Assembly: GCA_036381335.1 (NCBI GenBank)
Contig: DASVCZ010000049.1
Span: forward strand, 1-39,745
DNA: 39,745 nucleotides
Source: DASVCZ01 sp036381335
GTDB lineage: Bacteria > Patescibacteriota > Microgenomatia > UBA1400 > PJMF01
Reading direction: 5' to 3'
A program made the translations under genes and the position numbers. Below, one piece after another: positions 32,802-39,745 of the stretch (its first letter is position 1; the number at the start of each line of letters is the position of its first letter). A model generated the notes under the pieces. It did no database searches and was not told the origin of the DNA. It worked only from the letters and a program-made list of their open reading frames with translations.

Positions 32802-33653
32802 TCAGAGCGCCATCCCTTTTTGGACCGGTTCCTTTTGCCAGAGGTTGGCAATCTCGACTTCTTCTTTTTTATAAAGATCTTCGATCGAAGGATTTTGCTG
32901 CAATTCCCAGACTTGCATATAAACTAACATCCGATTGATACCTTGAGTCAACGCTTCAATCATGCCCGGCATGCCGTCTTGATACCCTTTTTGGAAGTAA
33001 GCCCGACGAATAAATTCCATGATGCCTTTACGGAGTAAGGTCATAACTGTGACCGGGGAGACGTTGGCTTCGTATAAAAGCTTAGCCTCCAGTGGCGTCC
33101 AAGCGATGGTCTTGGACAATCCTTGAATCACGCTTCGATGCGTAAAGTGAGTTAAAGGCGAATGAACCGTAATTAACTCTCCTTCAAAGACTGGACTTTC
33201 ATGGATTACCCCCTGCCAATTTTTTAAATCTTTACGCTTAAATACTCGGGTGACATACTCGTTCTGCCAACCACCGTGATGGAAATGAGATCCATAAAGT
33301 ACGTTTTGGCGTCGCATCCGAATCGCAGACGCAGGAGACGTCTCAAGCTGAACCATAATTTCTTTAGCCAAGATAGGAGTGACTCGTTCATCTGCATCTA
33401 CATAAAATATCCAGTCGGTTTTAGTTCGCTTTAACCCCTCTTCCCTTAACTTGTCAAAGTGAGGAGATTTGAAGTTGACAACTCTCGCTCCCAAACTTTC
33501 TGCTAGGCTGGCTGTGGCGTCCTCCGATCCGTTATCTATAACTACAATCTCATCACACCAACGGAGAGTTTCAATGCAGTTGGCAATCATTTGATCTTCA
33601 TTTTTGGCAATGATAACGGCGGATATGGAAGGCTTTTGATGTGTTTCAATCAT
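32802..33653 (-). CDS. GT2-family glycosyltransferase, WaaE/KdtX-like
   Basis: A 283-residue GT2 enzyme. ISAVIIAKNEDQMI (10-23), EIVVIDNGSEDAT (35-47) and Asp86-x-Asp88-Glu89 (YVDADER) are the core motifs, followed by R--NVLYGSHFHHGGW, VTRVFKRKDLKNW and GVIHES, the conserved C-terminal pattern of WaaE-like enzymes. The C-terminus (VMTLLRKGIMEFIRRAYFQKGYQDGMPG) has an amphipathic membrane-binding look. Its ATG overlaps the stop of the upstream rhamnosyltransferase-like gene by 4 bases. Confidence 0.88.
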   Translation of the reverse strand: MIETHQKPSISAVIIAKNEDQMIANCIETLRWCDEIVVIDNGSEDATASLAESLGARVVNFKSPHFDKLREEGLKRTKTDWIFYVDADERVTPILAKEIMVQLETSPASAIRMRRQNVLYGSHFHHGGWQNEYVTRVFKRKDLKNWQGVIHESPVFEGELITVHSPLTHFTHRSVIQGLSKTIAWTPLEAKLLYEANVSPVTVMTLLRKGIMEFIRRAYFQKGYQDGMPGMIEALTQGINRMLVYMQVWELQQNPSIEDLYKKEEVEIANLWQKEPVQKGMAL

Positions 33654-34564
33654 ATAATTGGTTGTTTTCCTAAGTTTCTAGTCAGCAAATCTTGAACAGC
33701 TTTTCTTTCAATTTTGGTCCCATTGAGCAGCTTATCCCCAATCAACCTCAAGGCAGACCATTTGGCTCGCCAAGTACCATACTTGAGACCAATATAGAGA
33801 CGGTTACGGGTTTGGTAATAGACGGAAATATTTGAACCAGCTCCCTGAGAAGAACCCGCATTTTTATGCCAAATAACCGCGCTGGGACACAACATGGTTT
33901 TAAAACCTGCCCGTTGAGCTCGTAAACTTACATCGACATCTTCGGAATATAAAAACAATCGTTCATTGAGTGGACCTATATGCTCAAAAACCTCACGTTT
34001 AATTAACACACAACAACCGGTGGCAAAATCTGTTTCTTGAATAGAGTCAAAGTGACCTCGGTCTACCTCGTCAATGCCACGATGGAAACTTAACAAGTGC
34101 AGCCAATCTATACTTCCACCTACATACCAAAGGACAGAACCAAGTTCAGCTTTAGCATATGAATTTTTGTGGTATTCGTAGCCTTTAGCAAAGTAGATCT
34201 TGGGGTTAACTAAACCAATTTCCGGCTCAGTTTCGGCATATTTATAAAGTTTTTCTAAGAAGTCAGGCGTTACCACCGTGTCGCTATTTAAGAGTAAAAT
34301 ATAGTCCGAGTTGTGAGTATTAATGGCGTGGCGAATGCCAATGTTATTGCCACCAGTAAAACCCAAGTTAGACTCTGATCTGAGTAACTCCACGTTATTT
34401 TCCAGCTGCTTATGGGTTAGTTTTAGCGGTTCTTTGGAGGCGTTATCGACGACAATAATGTGATACTTGAAGTTTTTGGCCTCTAATTCCTCGAGTGAGT
34501 CTAGGCACTCTCGAGTATCTTTGTCGGTATTATAGTGAACGATAACGATGGAAATGTGATCCAT
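33650..34564 (-). CDS. GT2-family rhamnosyltransferase-like glycosyltransferase
   Basis: A 304-residue GT2 enzyme. SIVIVHYNTDKDT (5-17), IIVVDNASKEP (36-46), SNLGFTGGNNIGI (65-77) and Asn93-Ser-Asp95 in LLLNSDTVVTP are the markers of the WbbL-like dTDP-rhamnosyltransferase subgroup (GT2, COG1216). LYSEDVDVSLRAQRAG later gives the ED-D segment with the catalytic base of inverting GT2 enzymes. No dTDP-rhamnose genes are in the window, so the donor is unverified. It has its own predicted leaderless promoter in the 26-base gap downstream of the preceding GT2 gene. Confidence 0.89.
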   Translation of the reverse strand: MDHISIVIVHYNTDKDTRECLDSLEELEAKNFKYHIIVVDNASKEPLKLTHKQLENNVELLRSESNLGFTGGNNIGIRHAINTHNSDYILLLNSDTVVTPDFLEKLYKYAETEPEIGLVNPKIYFAKGYEYHKNSYAKAELGSVLWYVGGSIDWLHLLSFHRGIDEVDRGHFDSIQETDFATGCCVLIKREVFEHIGPLNERLFLYSEDVDVSLRAQRAGFKTMLCPSAVIWHKNAGSSQGAGSNISVYYQTRNRLYIGLKYGTWRAKWSALRLIGDKLLNGTKIERKAVQDLLTRNLGKQPII

Positions 34565-34570
34565 GCAACC

Positions 34571-34576
34571 ATTATA
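34571..34576 (-). promoter_or_regulatory. consensus -10 box TATAAT, leaderless start of GT2 gene
   Basis: A perfect TATAAT on the minus strand ends 6 bases before the ATG at 34564. It is the best -10 match of the set. No clear -35 box is seen 16-18 bases upstream. Confidence 0.6.
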
Positions 34577-34590
34577 ACCTAAAATAGGTT

Positions 34591-35490
34591 CTATATCTTG
34601 AATTTACGACGAAGCCGCCACCAGAGGTTATTAAGCCCAGATGTACGATGAATTTGGTAGTCGGCGATCCAATAATTTACATCTCGCTGAAACTGGCGCA
34701 GATCTCGAATTGCTTGTGTACTTGAGGTAGAGTTCTGGTTAAAGTTATCATTTTCCCAGATTTTAAGCTCCACAGCCACTTCGTAAAAAGCCTGCAAAAG
34801 AGCTAAAGCCAAGCCGTGCTGACCATCTTTATGCCCCTCTTGAGCGAAAAAGCGGGCTAAAAACTGGTTGCTCCACGTAGCAAACAAAGACCTCTTGAAG
34901 ACTGGTTCTTCTTTGGCCTCGGCCGCTTGAATCGTGGTGTAACGATTAAGGCGAGCTAAGTACTGGCTCACATTCTGGTAATTGTGATGAATGAGGGCCA
35001 ACTCCTCCTGAGCGGGGAGTTCTACCACCACTCCTTTGGTGATGGGAATAGAATGGATTTCATTGTCCCAGTTGACGTAGCCTTTCTTAAACAGGCGCAG
35101 CACATAATCTGGCCACCAACCGGTGTGAGCAATCCATTTGTTAAAAATCATGTTTTTGCGAGGTAGATAGTAGCAGTCAGCTTCGGCGTTGCCACTGGTA
35201 ATATGGGTGATCATTTCTTGTAAAGCTGGTGGCACTTCTTCATCGGCATCCACAATCAGTATCCAATCGTGTGAAGCTTTCTGGATAGCGTAGTTCCGTG
35301 CTGGTTCGACGTAACCGACGTCTGGGTGAGAAAAAACCTTGTCTGTGTGAGCTTCGGCCAGTTCTTTAGTGTTGTCTGTGCTCATCATGTCGACAATTAC
35401 AATTTCATCCGCCAGATTCTTAATGCTCTTGAGGGTGAGACCTAATGTTGAGGCGGAGTTCTTAGTGTTGATGACGACGGAAAGAGGCAT
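34591..35490 (-). CDS. GT2-family glycosyltransferase, WaaE/KdtX-like
   Basis: A 299-residue GT2 enzyme. LSVVINTKNSAST (3-15), DEIVIVDMMSTDNT (28-41) and Asp81-x-Asp83-Glu84-Glu85 (IVDADEE) are the core, and MIFNKWIAHTGWWPDYVLRLF with a later NEIHS gives the WaaE-type C-terminal pattern. The ATG at 35490 is preferred over an in-frame GTG at 35505 because TACAAT sits exactly 6 bases before it, and because the family N-terminus normally begins two residues before the first beta strand. The C-terminal 60 residues are basic. Confidence 0.88.
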   Translation of the reverse strand: MPLSVVINTKNSASTLGLTLKSIKNLADEIVIVDMMSTDNTKELAEAHTDKVFSHPDVGYVEPARNYAIQKASHDWILIVDADEEVPPALQEMITHITSGNAEADCYYLPRKNMIFNKWIAHTGWWPDYVLRLFKKGYVNWDNEIHSIPITKGVVVELPAQEELALIHHNYQNVSQYLARLNRYTTIQAAEAKEEPVFKRSLFATWSNQFLARFFAQEGHKDGQHGLALALLQAFYEVAVELKIWENDNFNQNSTSSTQAIRDLRQFQRDVNYWIADYQIHRTSGLNNLWWRLRRKFKI

Positions 35491-35496
35491 GCGTTC

Positions 35497-35502
35497 ATTG
35501 TA
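35497..35502 (-). promoter_or_regulatory. -10 box TACAAT, leaderless start of GT2 gene
   Basis: TACAAT on the minus strand ends 6 bases before the ATG at 35490. CTAACA 18 bases further upstream (35521-35526) is a partial -35. The same TACAAT hexamer occurs in front of the GT-C gene at 23970. Confidence 0.55.
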
Positions 35503-35533
35503 CACAAATAAAGTGCGAGCTGTTAGTGGTTTC

Positions 35534-37030
35534 TCAGCGGAGGCTTTTTAGTTCAGTGGTAATTTTCCGCCAGCCTATAACCAGGAACGTTAAAATGTAC
35601 GTTGAACCCACGATCACCATGCCCGCCACCAACCAAGCAAAGCTTTGCTGCCAATACGGGAGGCCGAAGTACCCCACTGCCGTCATCAAGAGAGCAGCCA
35701 ACAATTGTCTCCAGGTATTACTGACAATATCCAGATTAACGTACTGCTCCATATAGTAAATCGGCAGAACTGACGTGAAGGAAATCACGAACGCCGCTAG
35801 CGCCACCCCGTTAAAGCCATAGAACCACATCAGGACTGGGGTCAGTCCCCAGGTTAGAACTGTCCACATGATCATTAGTTTCAGCGTAACATTAATTTTA
35901 CCAATGGCATTTAGGGCGTTCGTCAATGGTGTCGAGACAGCAGCCCAGGCAATACTTAAAGTGAAGAAAATAAAGGTCGGAATAGCCGGTTGCCATTTGG
36001 CATAGCGCTCAACTAATTCTGTTACAGGAATAATGAACAGCGACATGCCCACTAAAATTGGGAAGATGGTCAACGTAATAAAGAAGATGCTCTTTTCAAT
36101 CGCCTTTTTTAACCGCTCTTTATCGTGCTGCAAGCGGGAATACGCCGGGAAAGTAATGGCAATCACGTTTTGAACTGTTAACATGTACGGCACTTGTGAC
36201 CATTGTTTGGCAAAGGTAATGTAGCCAAATTGTTGCAACGGTAAAAACCATCCCAAGACCAAATAAAAGACATTGTCTTTGATTTTGGCAAGCAAGTCGG
36301 CGGCTTGAAATTTCACCCCGGTGCCAATGACCGTTTTGATAATACTTCTATCTAGATGCAGCCCCATGGGCCAGCCCTGGAGCCAGTACATGACTATCAC
36401 TCCCACTATCGCTCGTAAGAGAACCGCATAGGCATACGCTTTGACCCCGATACCGGAAATAACCATCACCATTAAGACAGTGCTATAGACCAAGTGTTCA
36501 AAAATGCTGGGAATAACTAACCGGGAAAAATCAAGTTTACGCTCCAGAATAATAGCTGGAATCGTTTTAAGTGAACTTAGAGGAAAAGAAGCGCCCAGTG
36601 CCAACAACACCCAGATGCCAGCCTCGGTCAACTTGGCGTTCAAGACTCCAGAAACTGCCAGTAAAACAGTGCAGGCAAAGATAAACCAAGATAGTAGTTG
36701 CTGGACTGTAAAGACAACTCGGAATTCTTGAACAGTGGGTTGGGCTTTCTTTTGAATCAGCGTCGGACCTAAACCAACGTCAGAAAAAAACTGCAATAAA
36801 CTCACAATTTGAGTGACTAAACCATAAATGCCAAAGGCCTCGGCGTCAAGATATGCCGCAAGTAATAACGACGTGACCAAGCCAATGCCATACAGAAACA
36901 AGCTCCGAACCGTATAGGAAATAGCCCCGCTAACCGAGCGTTTTTTAAATTCCTGAACCTCACTTTCACCTAAGGCATCGTCTAGATCGAGGGTGGTATC
37001 GGTAGAGGTGGCGGGAGTAGCTTGACTCAT
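35534..37030 (-). CDS. Wzx-like MOP-family lipid-linked glycan flippase
   Basis: A 498-residue polytopic protein of the MOP exporter superfamily (polysaccharide biosynthesis, WzxC/Polysacc_synt_3 type). A 32-residue acidic cytoplasmic lead is followed by about fourteen helices. FGIYGLVTQIVSLLQFFSDVGLGPTLIQK (66-94) and a VFTVQQLLSWF segment are the hallmark second-to-third helix region, and the TFPAYSRLQHDKERLKKAI loop is also typical. It should flip an undecaprenyl-pyrophosphate-linked oligosaccharide across the membrane, linking the cytoplasmic GT2/GT4 enzymes to the outward-acting GT-C enzymes. The ATG overlaps the upstream stop by 4 bases (ATGA). Confidence 0.87.
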   Translation of the reverse strand: MSQATPATSTDTTLDLDDALGESEVQEFKKRSVSGAISYTVRSLFLYGIGLVTSLLLAAYLDAEAFGIYGLVTQIVSLLQFFSDVGLGPTLIQKKAQPTVQEFRVVFTVQQLLSWFIFACTVLLAVSGVLNAKLTEAGIWVLLALGASFPLSSLKTIPAIILERKLDFSRLVIPSIFEHLVYSTVLMVMVISGIGVKAYAYAVLLRAIVGVIVMYWLQGWPMGLHLDRSIIKTVIGTGVKFQAADLLAKIKDNVFYLVLGWFLPLQQFGYITFAKQWSQVPYMLTVQNVIAITFPAYSRLQHDKERLKKAIEKSIFFITLTIFPILVGMSLFIIPVTELVERYAKWQPAIPTFIFFTLSIAWAAVSTPLTNALNAIGKINVTLKLMIMWTVLTWGLTPVLMWFYGFNGVALAAFVISFTSVLPIYYMEQYVNLDIVSNTWRQLLAALLMTAVGYFGLPYWQQSFAWLVAGMVIVGSTYILTFLVIGWRKITTELKSLR

Positions 37031-38799
37031 AATTGGTTTTTGTTAAACCTGGATATAGGTAGCAGTATGAATATAAAAAGTAGCAATGAAACCAAGCTCA
37101 TAATATCTGCCAGAACCCTGACTGGAGTTCGTCCAAAGAAAATGGCCACTGTATGTTCCTCAGCAGGCACCCAGACTTCAACTAAGCCGGTGGCAGAAGC
37201 GGAAACATCTACTGCTTGGCCATCAACTTCAGCCTGCCAGCCGGGAAAGTAGGCCACCGCAAACGTCAAAGGTGTGGCTTCGGGCAGATCTATACTAAGC
37301 ATCTTTTGATGGCCTTTGTCAACTAAAATACTCTTGATTTTGGTTTTAACTTCGTCTGCTTCCCTTACCAATTCCTCTTCTTGTCGAGGTGCTAAGTAAG
37401 AAGCCTCCGGCTGAGTTGGGTCTGTCCTTACTTTGAGATCCTTGGGTAAATAATCCGGTAAAATATCACTCATTTGTTCGCGAATCCGTTGCTCATCGGC
37501 GTAATAGTAACCGGCGGCATCATCCAAGTAGCGCTCTGGTCGAAAATACTGGGCGTTGAAAACCAGAGTCAGCAACAAGACTCCACCATAGAGCCAGCGG
37601 CTTTTCTTAGTATTTAAAAATTGGGTGGCTAAACCAGTCAGCAGCGCCACAAAAATGATGGTCACGCTTAACCAACGCCATGGGAACTGGATAAAAGGCA
37701 ATAAGGGGAAAATATCCCAGAGCCATTTTGATTTGAGTAAACTCAGATAGAGGCTTACTCCTACCACCAACGAACTTAAACTAAAAAGTACCAGCTGGAG
37801 ACGAAGGGATTTGAATGAGGTCTTCTTTTTTAGATAATGAAAGCAAGTCTGAGTCACCAACACGGTAACAACAACTAATCCAAGCCACTGGCCCCAACCT
37901 AAGAAAAATGAAATTCCGTCGTCAGGACCCCATTCCGAACCGCCATACCCCCATGTAGGATTAAAAAATTGTCGAATATAAAGGAAATGGTGCGAGTAGT
38001 GAAAGTAGCCCGAGAGAATAGATTCAATCTGCGTCAAATCCTTTTCCATGACAGCTGGAACCATATAGAAGGCCGAGAGGCCGCCCGCAAGCAGGTACCC
38101 GAAAGTGACTACGGCCACTCTTTTAAAACTGTCCAATAAGGTAGCTTGGCGTTTGATCAACACACTATACATAGCCAAGAAGATAAAGCTAAGGGGCACA
38201 AACATCAGAGTCGTTAAATTGTGACTCAGCATCAGCCCAGCTACGCTTAAGACCAAGCCTGCAAACAGACTCGATTTTTTGGCAGTTGGTTTTTGACTTA
38301 AAAGCTCCATTCCAAAGTACAAAATAAATGGCATGAACATAATGGCCCAGGCTTCACTGACTGCTCCGCGGACAAAGAGATTAACTGCTCGATAGGGTGC
38401 CAAAGCAATGGCTGCACTGACTAAAACTCCCCCAGTGGTCCCAAATAACTTGCGCCCAAGAAGGTAGCCACCAATGATCGTGCCGCCATTAGCTAAAAGA
38501 AAAAGCAGCCGCACGCTTAATACCAGATCAAAACTGAGCCAGTAAAAGAGCGCGCCGACATAGTAAGGGAGCGGCGCGTAAAAAAGATAAAGTGGCATCC
38601 CGTAGCCATAGCCAAAGTTTTCACTCCACCGGACGGGAAACTGCCCTTCAGCCAAGCCACGATACATTTCAGCAATCCGGGCTCCGTGGACGTAATCATG
38701 GACCCTAAAAAATCCGGGGTGAAATAAACTCCAGCTGGACGCCAAGAAAATAAATGCTAATAGCCAAAAAAGAAAATACTTTTTAATCATCAGTCTCAT
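37027..38799 (-). CDS. PTPS-related domain polytopic membrane protein (GT-C-like)
   Basis: A 590-residue member of the PF10131-type family from the ATG at 38799; the ATG at 38790 (587 residues) is equally possible. After helix 1, RVHDYVHGARIAEMYRG (32-48; His34-Asp35), EGQFPVRWSENFGYGYGMP and LYLFYAPLPYY are the family hallmark and align with the two paralogs. RGAVSEAWAIMFMPF and MLSHNLTTLMF follow in later loops. A soluble segment (LPDYLPKDL to VPAEEHTVAIFF, about 455-565) precedes the final helix. It is the first gene of its operon, divergent from the LCP gene across 19 bases. Confidence 0.84.
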   Translation of the reverse strand: MRLMIKKYFLFWLLAFIFLASSWSLFHPGFFRVHDYVHGARIAEMYRGLAEGQFPVRWSENFGYGYGMPLYLFYAPLPYYVGALFYWLSFDLVLSVRLLFLLANGGTIIGGYLLGRKLFGTTGGVLVSAAIALAPYRAVNLFVRGAVSEAWAIMFMPFILYFGMELLSQKPTAKKSSLFAGLVLSVAGLMLSHNLTTLMFVPLSFIFLAMYSVLIKRQATLLDSFKRVAVVTFGYLLAGGLSAFYMVPAVMEKDLTQIESILSGYFHYSHHFLYIRQFFNPTWGYGGSEWGPDDGISFFLGWGQWLGLVVVTVLVTQTCFHYLKKKTSFKSLRLQLVLFSLSSLVVGVSLYLSLLKSKWLWDIFPLLPFIQFPWRWLSVTIIFVALLTGLATQFLNTKKSRWLYGGVLLLTLVFNAQYFRPERYLDDAAGYYYADEQRIREQMSDILPDYLPKDLKVRTDPTQPEASYLAPRQEEELVREADEVKTKIKSILVDKGHQKMLSIDLPEATPLTFAVAYFPGWQAEVDGQAVDVSASATGLVEVWVPAEEHTVAIFFGRTPVRVLADIMSLVSLLLFIFILLPISRFNKNQL

Positions 38800-38803
38800 T
38801 GTA

Positions 38804-38812
38804 TGGCATAAT
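38804..38812 (+). promoter_or_regulatory. extended -10 promoter, leaderless start of LCP gene
   Basis: TGGCATAAT is an extended -10 (TGn plus CATAAT). The hexamer ends 6 bases before the ATG at 38819. It overlaps the opposing minus-strand -10 candidate TATTAT. Confidence 0.58.
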
Positions 38813-38813
38813 A
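38808..38813 (-). promoter_or_regulatory. candidate -10 box TATTAT for PTPS-related gene
   Basis: TATTAT on the minus strand lies 8 bases before ATG 38799. Alternatively TACAAT at 38798-38803 lies 7 bases before ATG 38790, which would make the later ATG the leaderless start. Confidence 0.38.
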
Positions 38814-38818
38814 AGAGA

Positions 38819-39745
38819 ATGGTAAATGAAAGCTCTTCACCTGCTCGTATATTTTTGAAGACAATCTTGCTGACTCTCCTTTTTCTTGGCTTATTTATCT
38901 TCTTAACCCTGACCAGTCTGAGCATCTTTGCGTATCGTCAGCTATTAACCTTCACTTCTACCGCCGGCATCACACCTCCAGAACTTTTCTCCACTATCCG
39001 GTCGGGACTGGCCGCCTCCCCCACTCATACTAACAATCACAAAAATATTTTACTTTTGGGAGTAGATGCTTTAGAAACTCGCGGCACTAGTCAGCCGCTG
39101 ACTGACACTATGATTATCGCTTCCCTGGATCTTAAGTCTGGTCATGTTCGGACGATCAGTTTACCTCGGGATCTTTGGAGCGCCGAGTACCAGACTAAAA
39201 TTAACGCTCTTTACTTTTACGGCCAGGAACGTAATCCCAATGAACCCGCAGCTTTTCCGACCGAAGTTATTCAAGAACTAACCGGAGTCCAGTTGCACCA
39301 CACGTTGGTACTATCTATGGAGCAAGTAGGTCTCCTGATTGATTTAATTGGTGGCATAGAGGTGGAAGTGCCTCAGTCATTCACCGACCCGCAATTTCCT
39401 CGCCCAGAAGTAGATGTGACAGTCGAAAGGGATCCGGCCAAACTCTATCAAACGGTCAGCTTTGAGCAAGGAACTGAACATATGACCGGAGAACGAGCGT
39501 TACAATTCATTCGCTCCCGCCACGCTGAAGGTGAAGAAGGTTCGGACGTGGCTCGTAGTCATCGCCAACAGTTAGTGATCCAGTCACTCATGCGGTCGTT
39601 GCTGGACAAAAAACTGCTGGCTAACCCCGAAAAACTGGGCCAGCTCTATCGTTTTTACCAAGAGAATTTTGCTGCAGCCCTGCCCATGACCGAAGCCATT
39701 GCCACCGCCAAAACTCTGGTCCCTGTCTTAGATCAGATTCGATTT
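38819..39745 (+). CDS. LytR-CpsA-Psr (LCP) family protein, 5' part
   Basis: At least 309 residues, running off the window edge. A short cytoplasmic lead and one membrane helix (about 12-40) precede an extracytoplasmic LCP domain. Recognisable are ILLLGVDA (77-84), LTDTMIIASLDL (95-106) with the conserved Asp, TISLPRDLW (112-120) with the phosphate-binding Arg, GGIEVEVP, and the late GERALQFIRSRHAEG then DVARSHRQQLVIQS, containing the conserved Arg residues. LCP enzymes move lipid-linked glycopolymers onto peptidoglycan or proteins. Its place next to this glycan locus fits attachment of the product to the cell surface. Confidence 0.9.
   Translation, partial: MVNESSSPARIFLKTILLTLLFLGLFIFLTLTSLSIFAYRQLLTFTSTAGITPPELFSTIRSGLAASPTHTNNHKNILLLGVDALETRGTSQPLTDTMIIASLDLKSGHVRTISLPRDLWSAEYQTKINALYFYGQERNPNEPAAFPTEVIQELTGVQLHHTLVLSMEQVGLLIDLIGGIEVEVPQSFTDPQFPRPEVDVTVERDPAKLYQTVSFEQGTEHMTGERALQFIRSRHAEGEEGSDVARSHRQQLVIQSLMRSLLDKKLLANPEKLGQLYRFYQENFAAALPMTEAIATAKTLVPVLDQIRF

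Noticed and set aside
38800..38925. Longer N-terminus (42 residues) for the PTPS-related protein
   Set aside because: It would run antisense through the start of the LCP gene and add a basic, non-family stretch before the first membrane helix.
1..39745. CRISPR array, IS element, tRNA or phage module
   Set aside because: No spaced direct repeats, transposase or integrase motifs, or tRNA-like cloverleaf with TTCGAnTC were seen on reading both strands; coding is nearly continuous.

Overview
The window reads as one long surface-glycan and glycoprotein locus of a small-genome bacterium. I infer a member of the Candidate Phyla Radiation (Patescibacteria, perhaps Microgenomates), because coding is near-continuous, genes overlap by 4-17 bases, GT-C membrane enzymes are extremely over-represented, DUF2304 and PTPS-related membrane proteins are present, and several first genes seem to be leaderless. 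TGA is used as stop in many genes, so the code is standard (not a UGA-recoded lineage). No rRNA, tRNA, CRISPR, IS element or phage gene was seen, and no non-coding gap exceeds about 80 bases. The lineage call is inference; there is no phylogenetic marker here.

Layout. Region A (1-18036, minus strand, read from high to low coordinates) is one long gene string: two PMT/ArnT-like GT-C enzymes, an HD-domain hydrolase, a WaaE-like GT2, a GT4, a PTPS-related membrane protein, a PIG-V-like mannosyltransferase, a nucleotide-sugar epimerase, two DPM1-like GT2 enzymes flanking a DUF2304 protein, another GT2, a GDP-fucose-synthase-like reductase, a GT4, a NodB-type deacetylase, a zinc-ribbon methyltransferase, another GT4 and an HPr-kinase-like P-loop protein. 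Region B (18092-22310, plus strand) holds a PTPS-related protein, a third DPM1-like GT2, a NUDIX hydrolase and a GT87-like membrane protein. Region C has two divergent GT-C genes (22273-23970 minus; 23996-25786 plus). Region D (25793-38799, minus) has three more tandem GT-C genes, a GT4-GT2 fusion, three GT2 enzymes, a Wzx-like flippase and a third PTPS-related protein. Region E (38819 to the right edge, plus) is the start of a LytR-CpsA-Psr (LCP) protein.

How it may work together (inference from families): cytoplasmic GT2/GT4 enzymes and nucleotide-sugar enzymes build lipid-linked glycans; the flippase exports them; DPM1-like enzymes load single sugars onto polyprenyl phosphate; about a dozen GT-C membrane enzymes use those lipid-linked sugars outside the membrane to decorate glycans or proteins; the deacetylase and methyltransferase modify them; the LCP protein could attach the polymer to the wall. 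No Wzy polymerase or chain-length regulator was recognised.

The most unusual non-coding signal is regulatory. At six genes that begin transcription units a good -10 hexamer sits exactly 6 bases before the ATG, which predicts leaderless mRNAs, while several internal operon genes have Shine-Dalgarno sequences. Three divergent gene pairs have start codons only 19-55 bases apart, two of them over an overlapping, near-symmetric -10 element.
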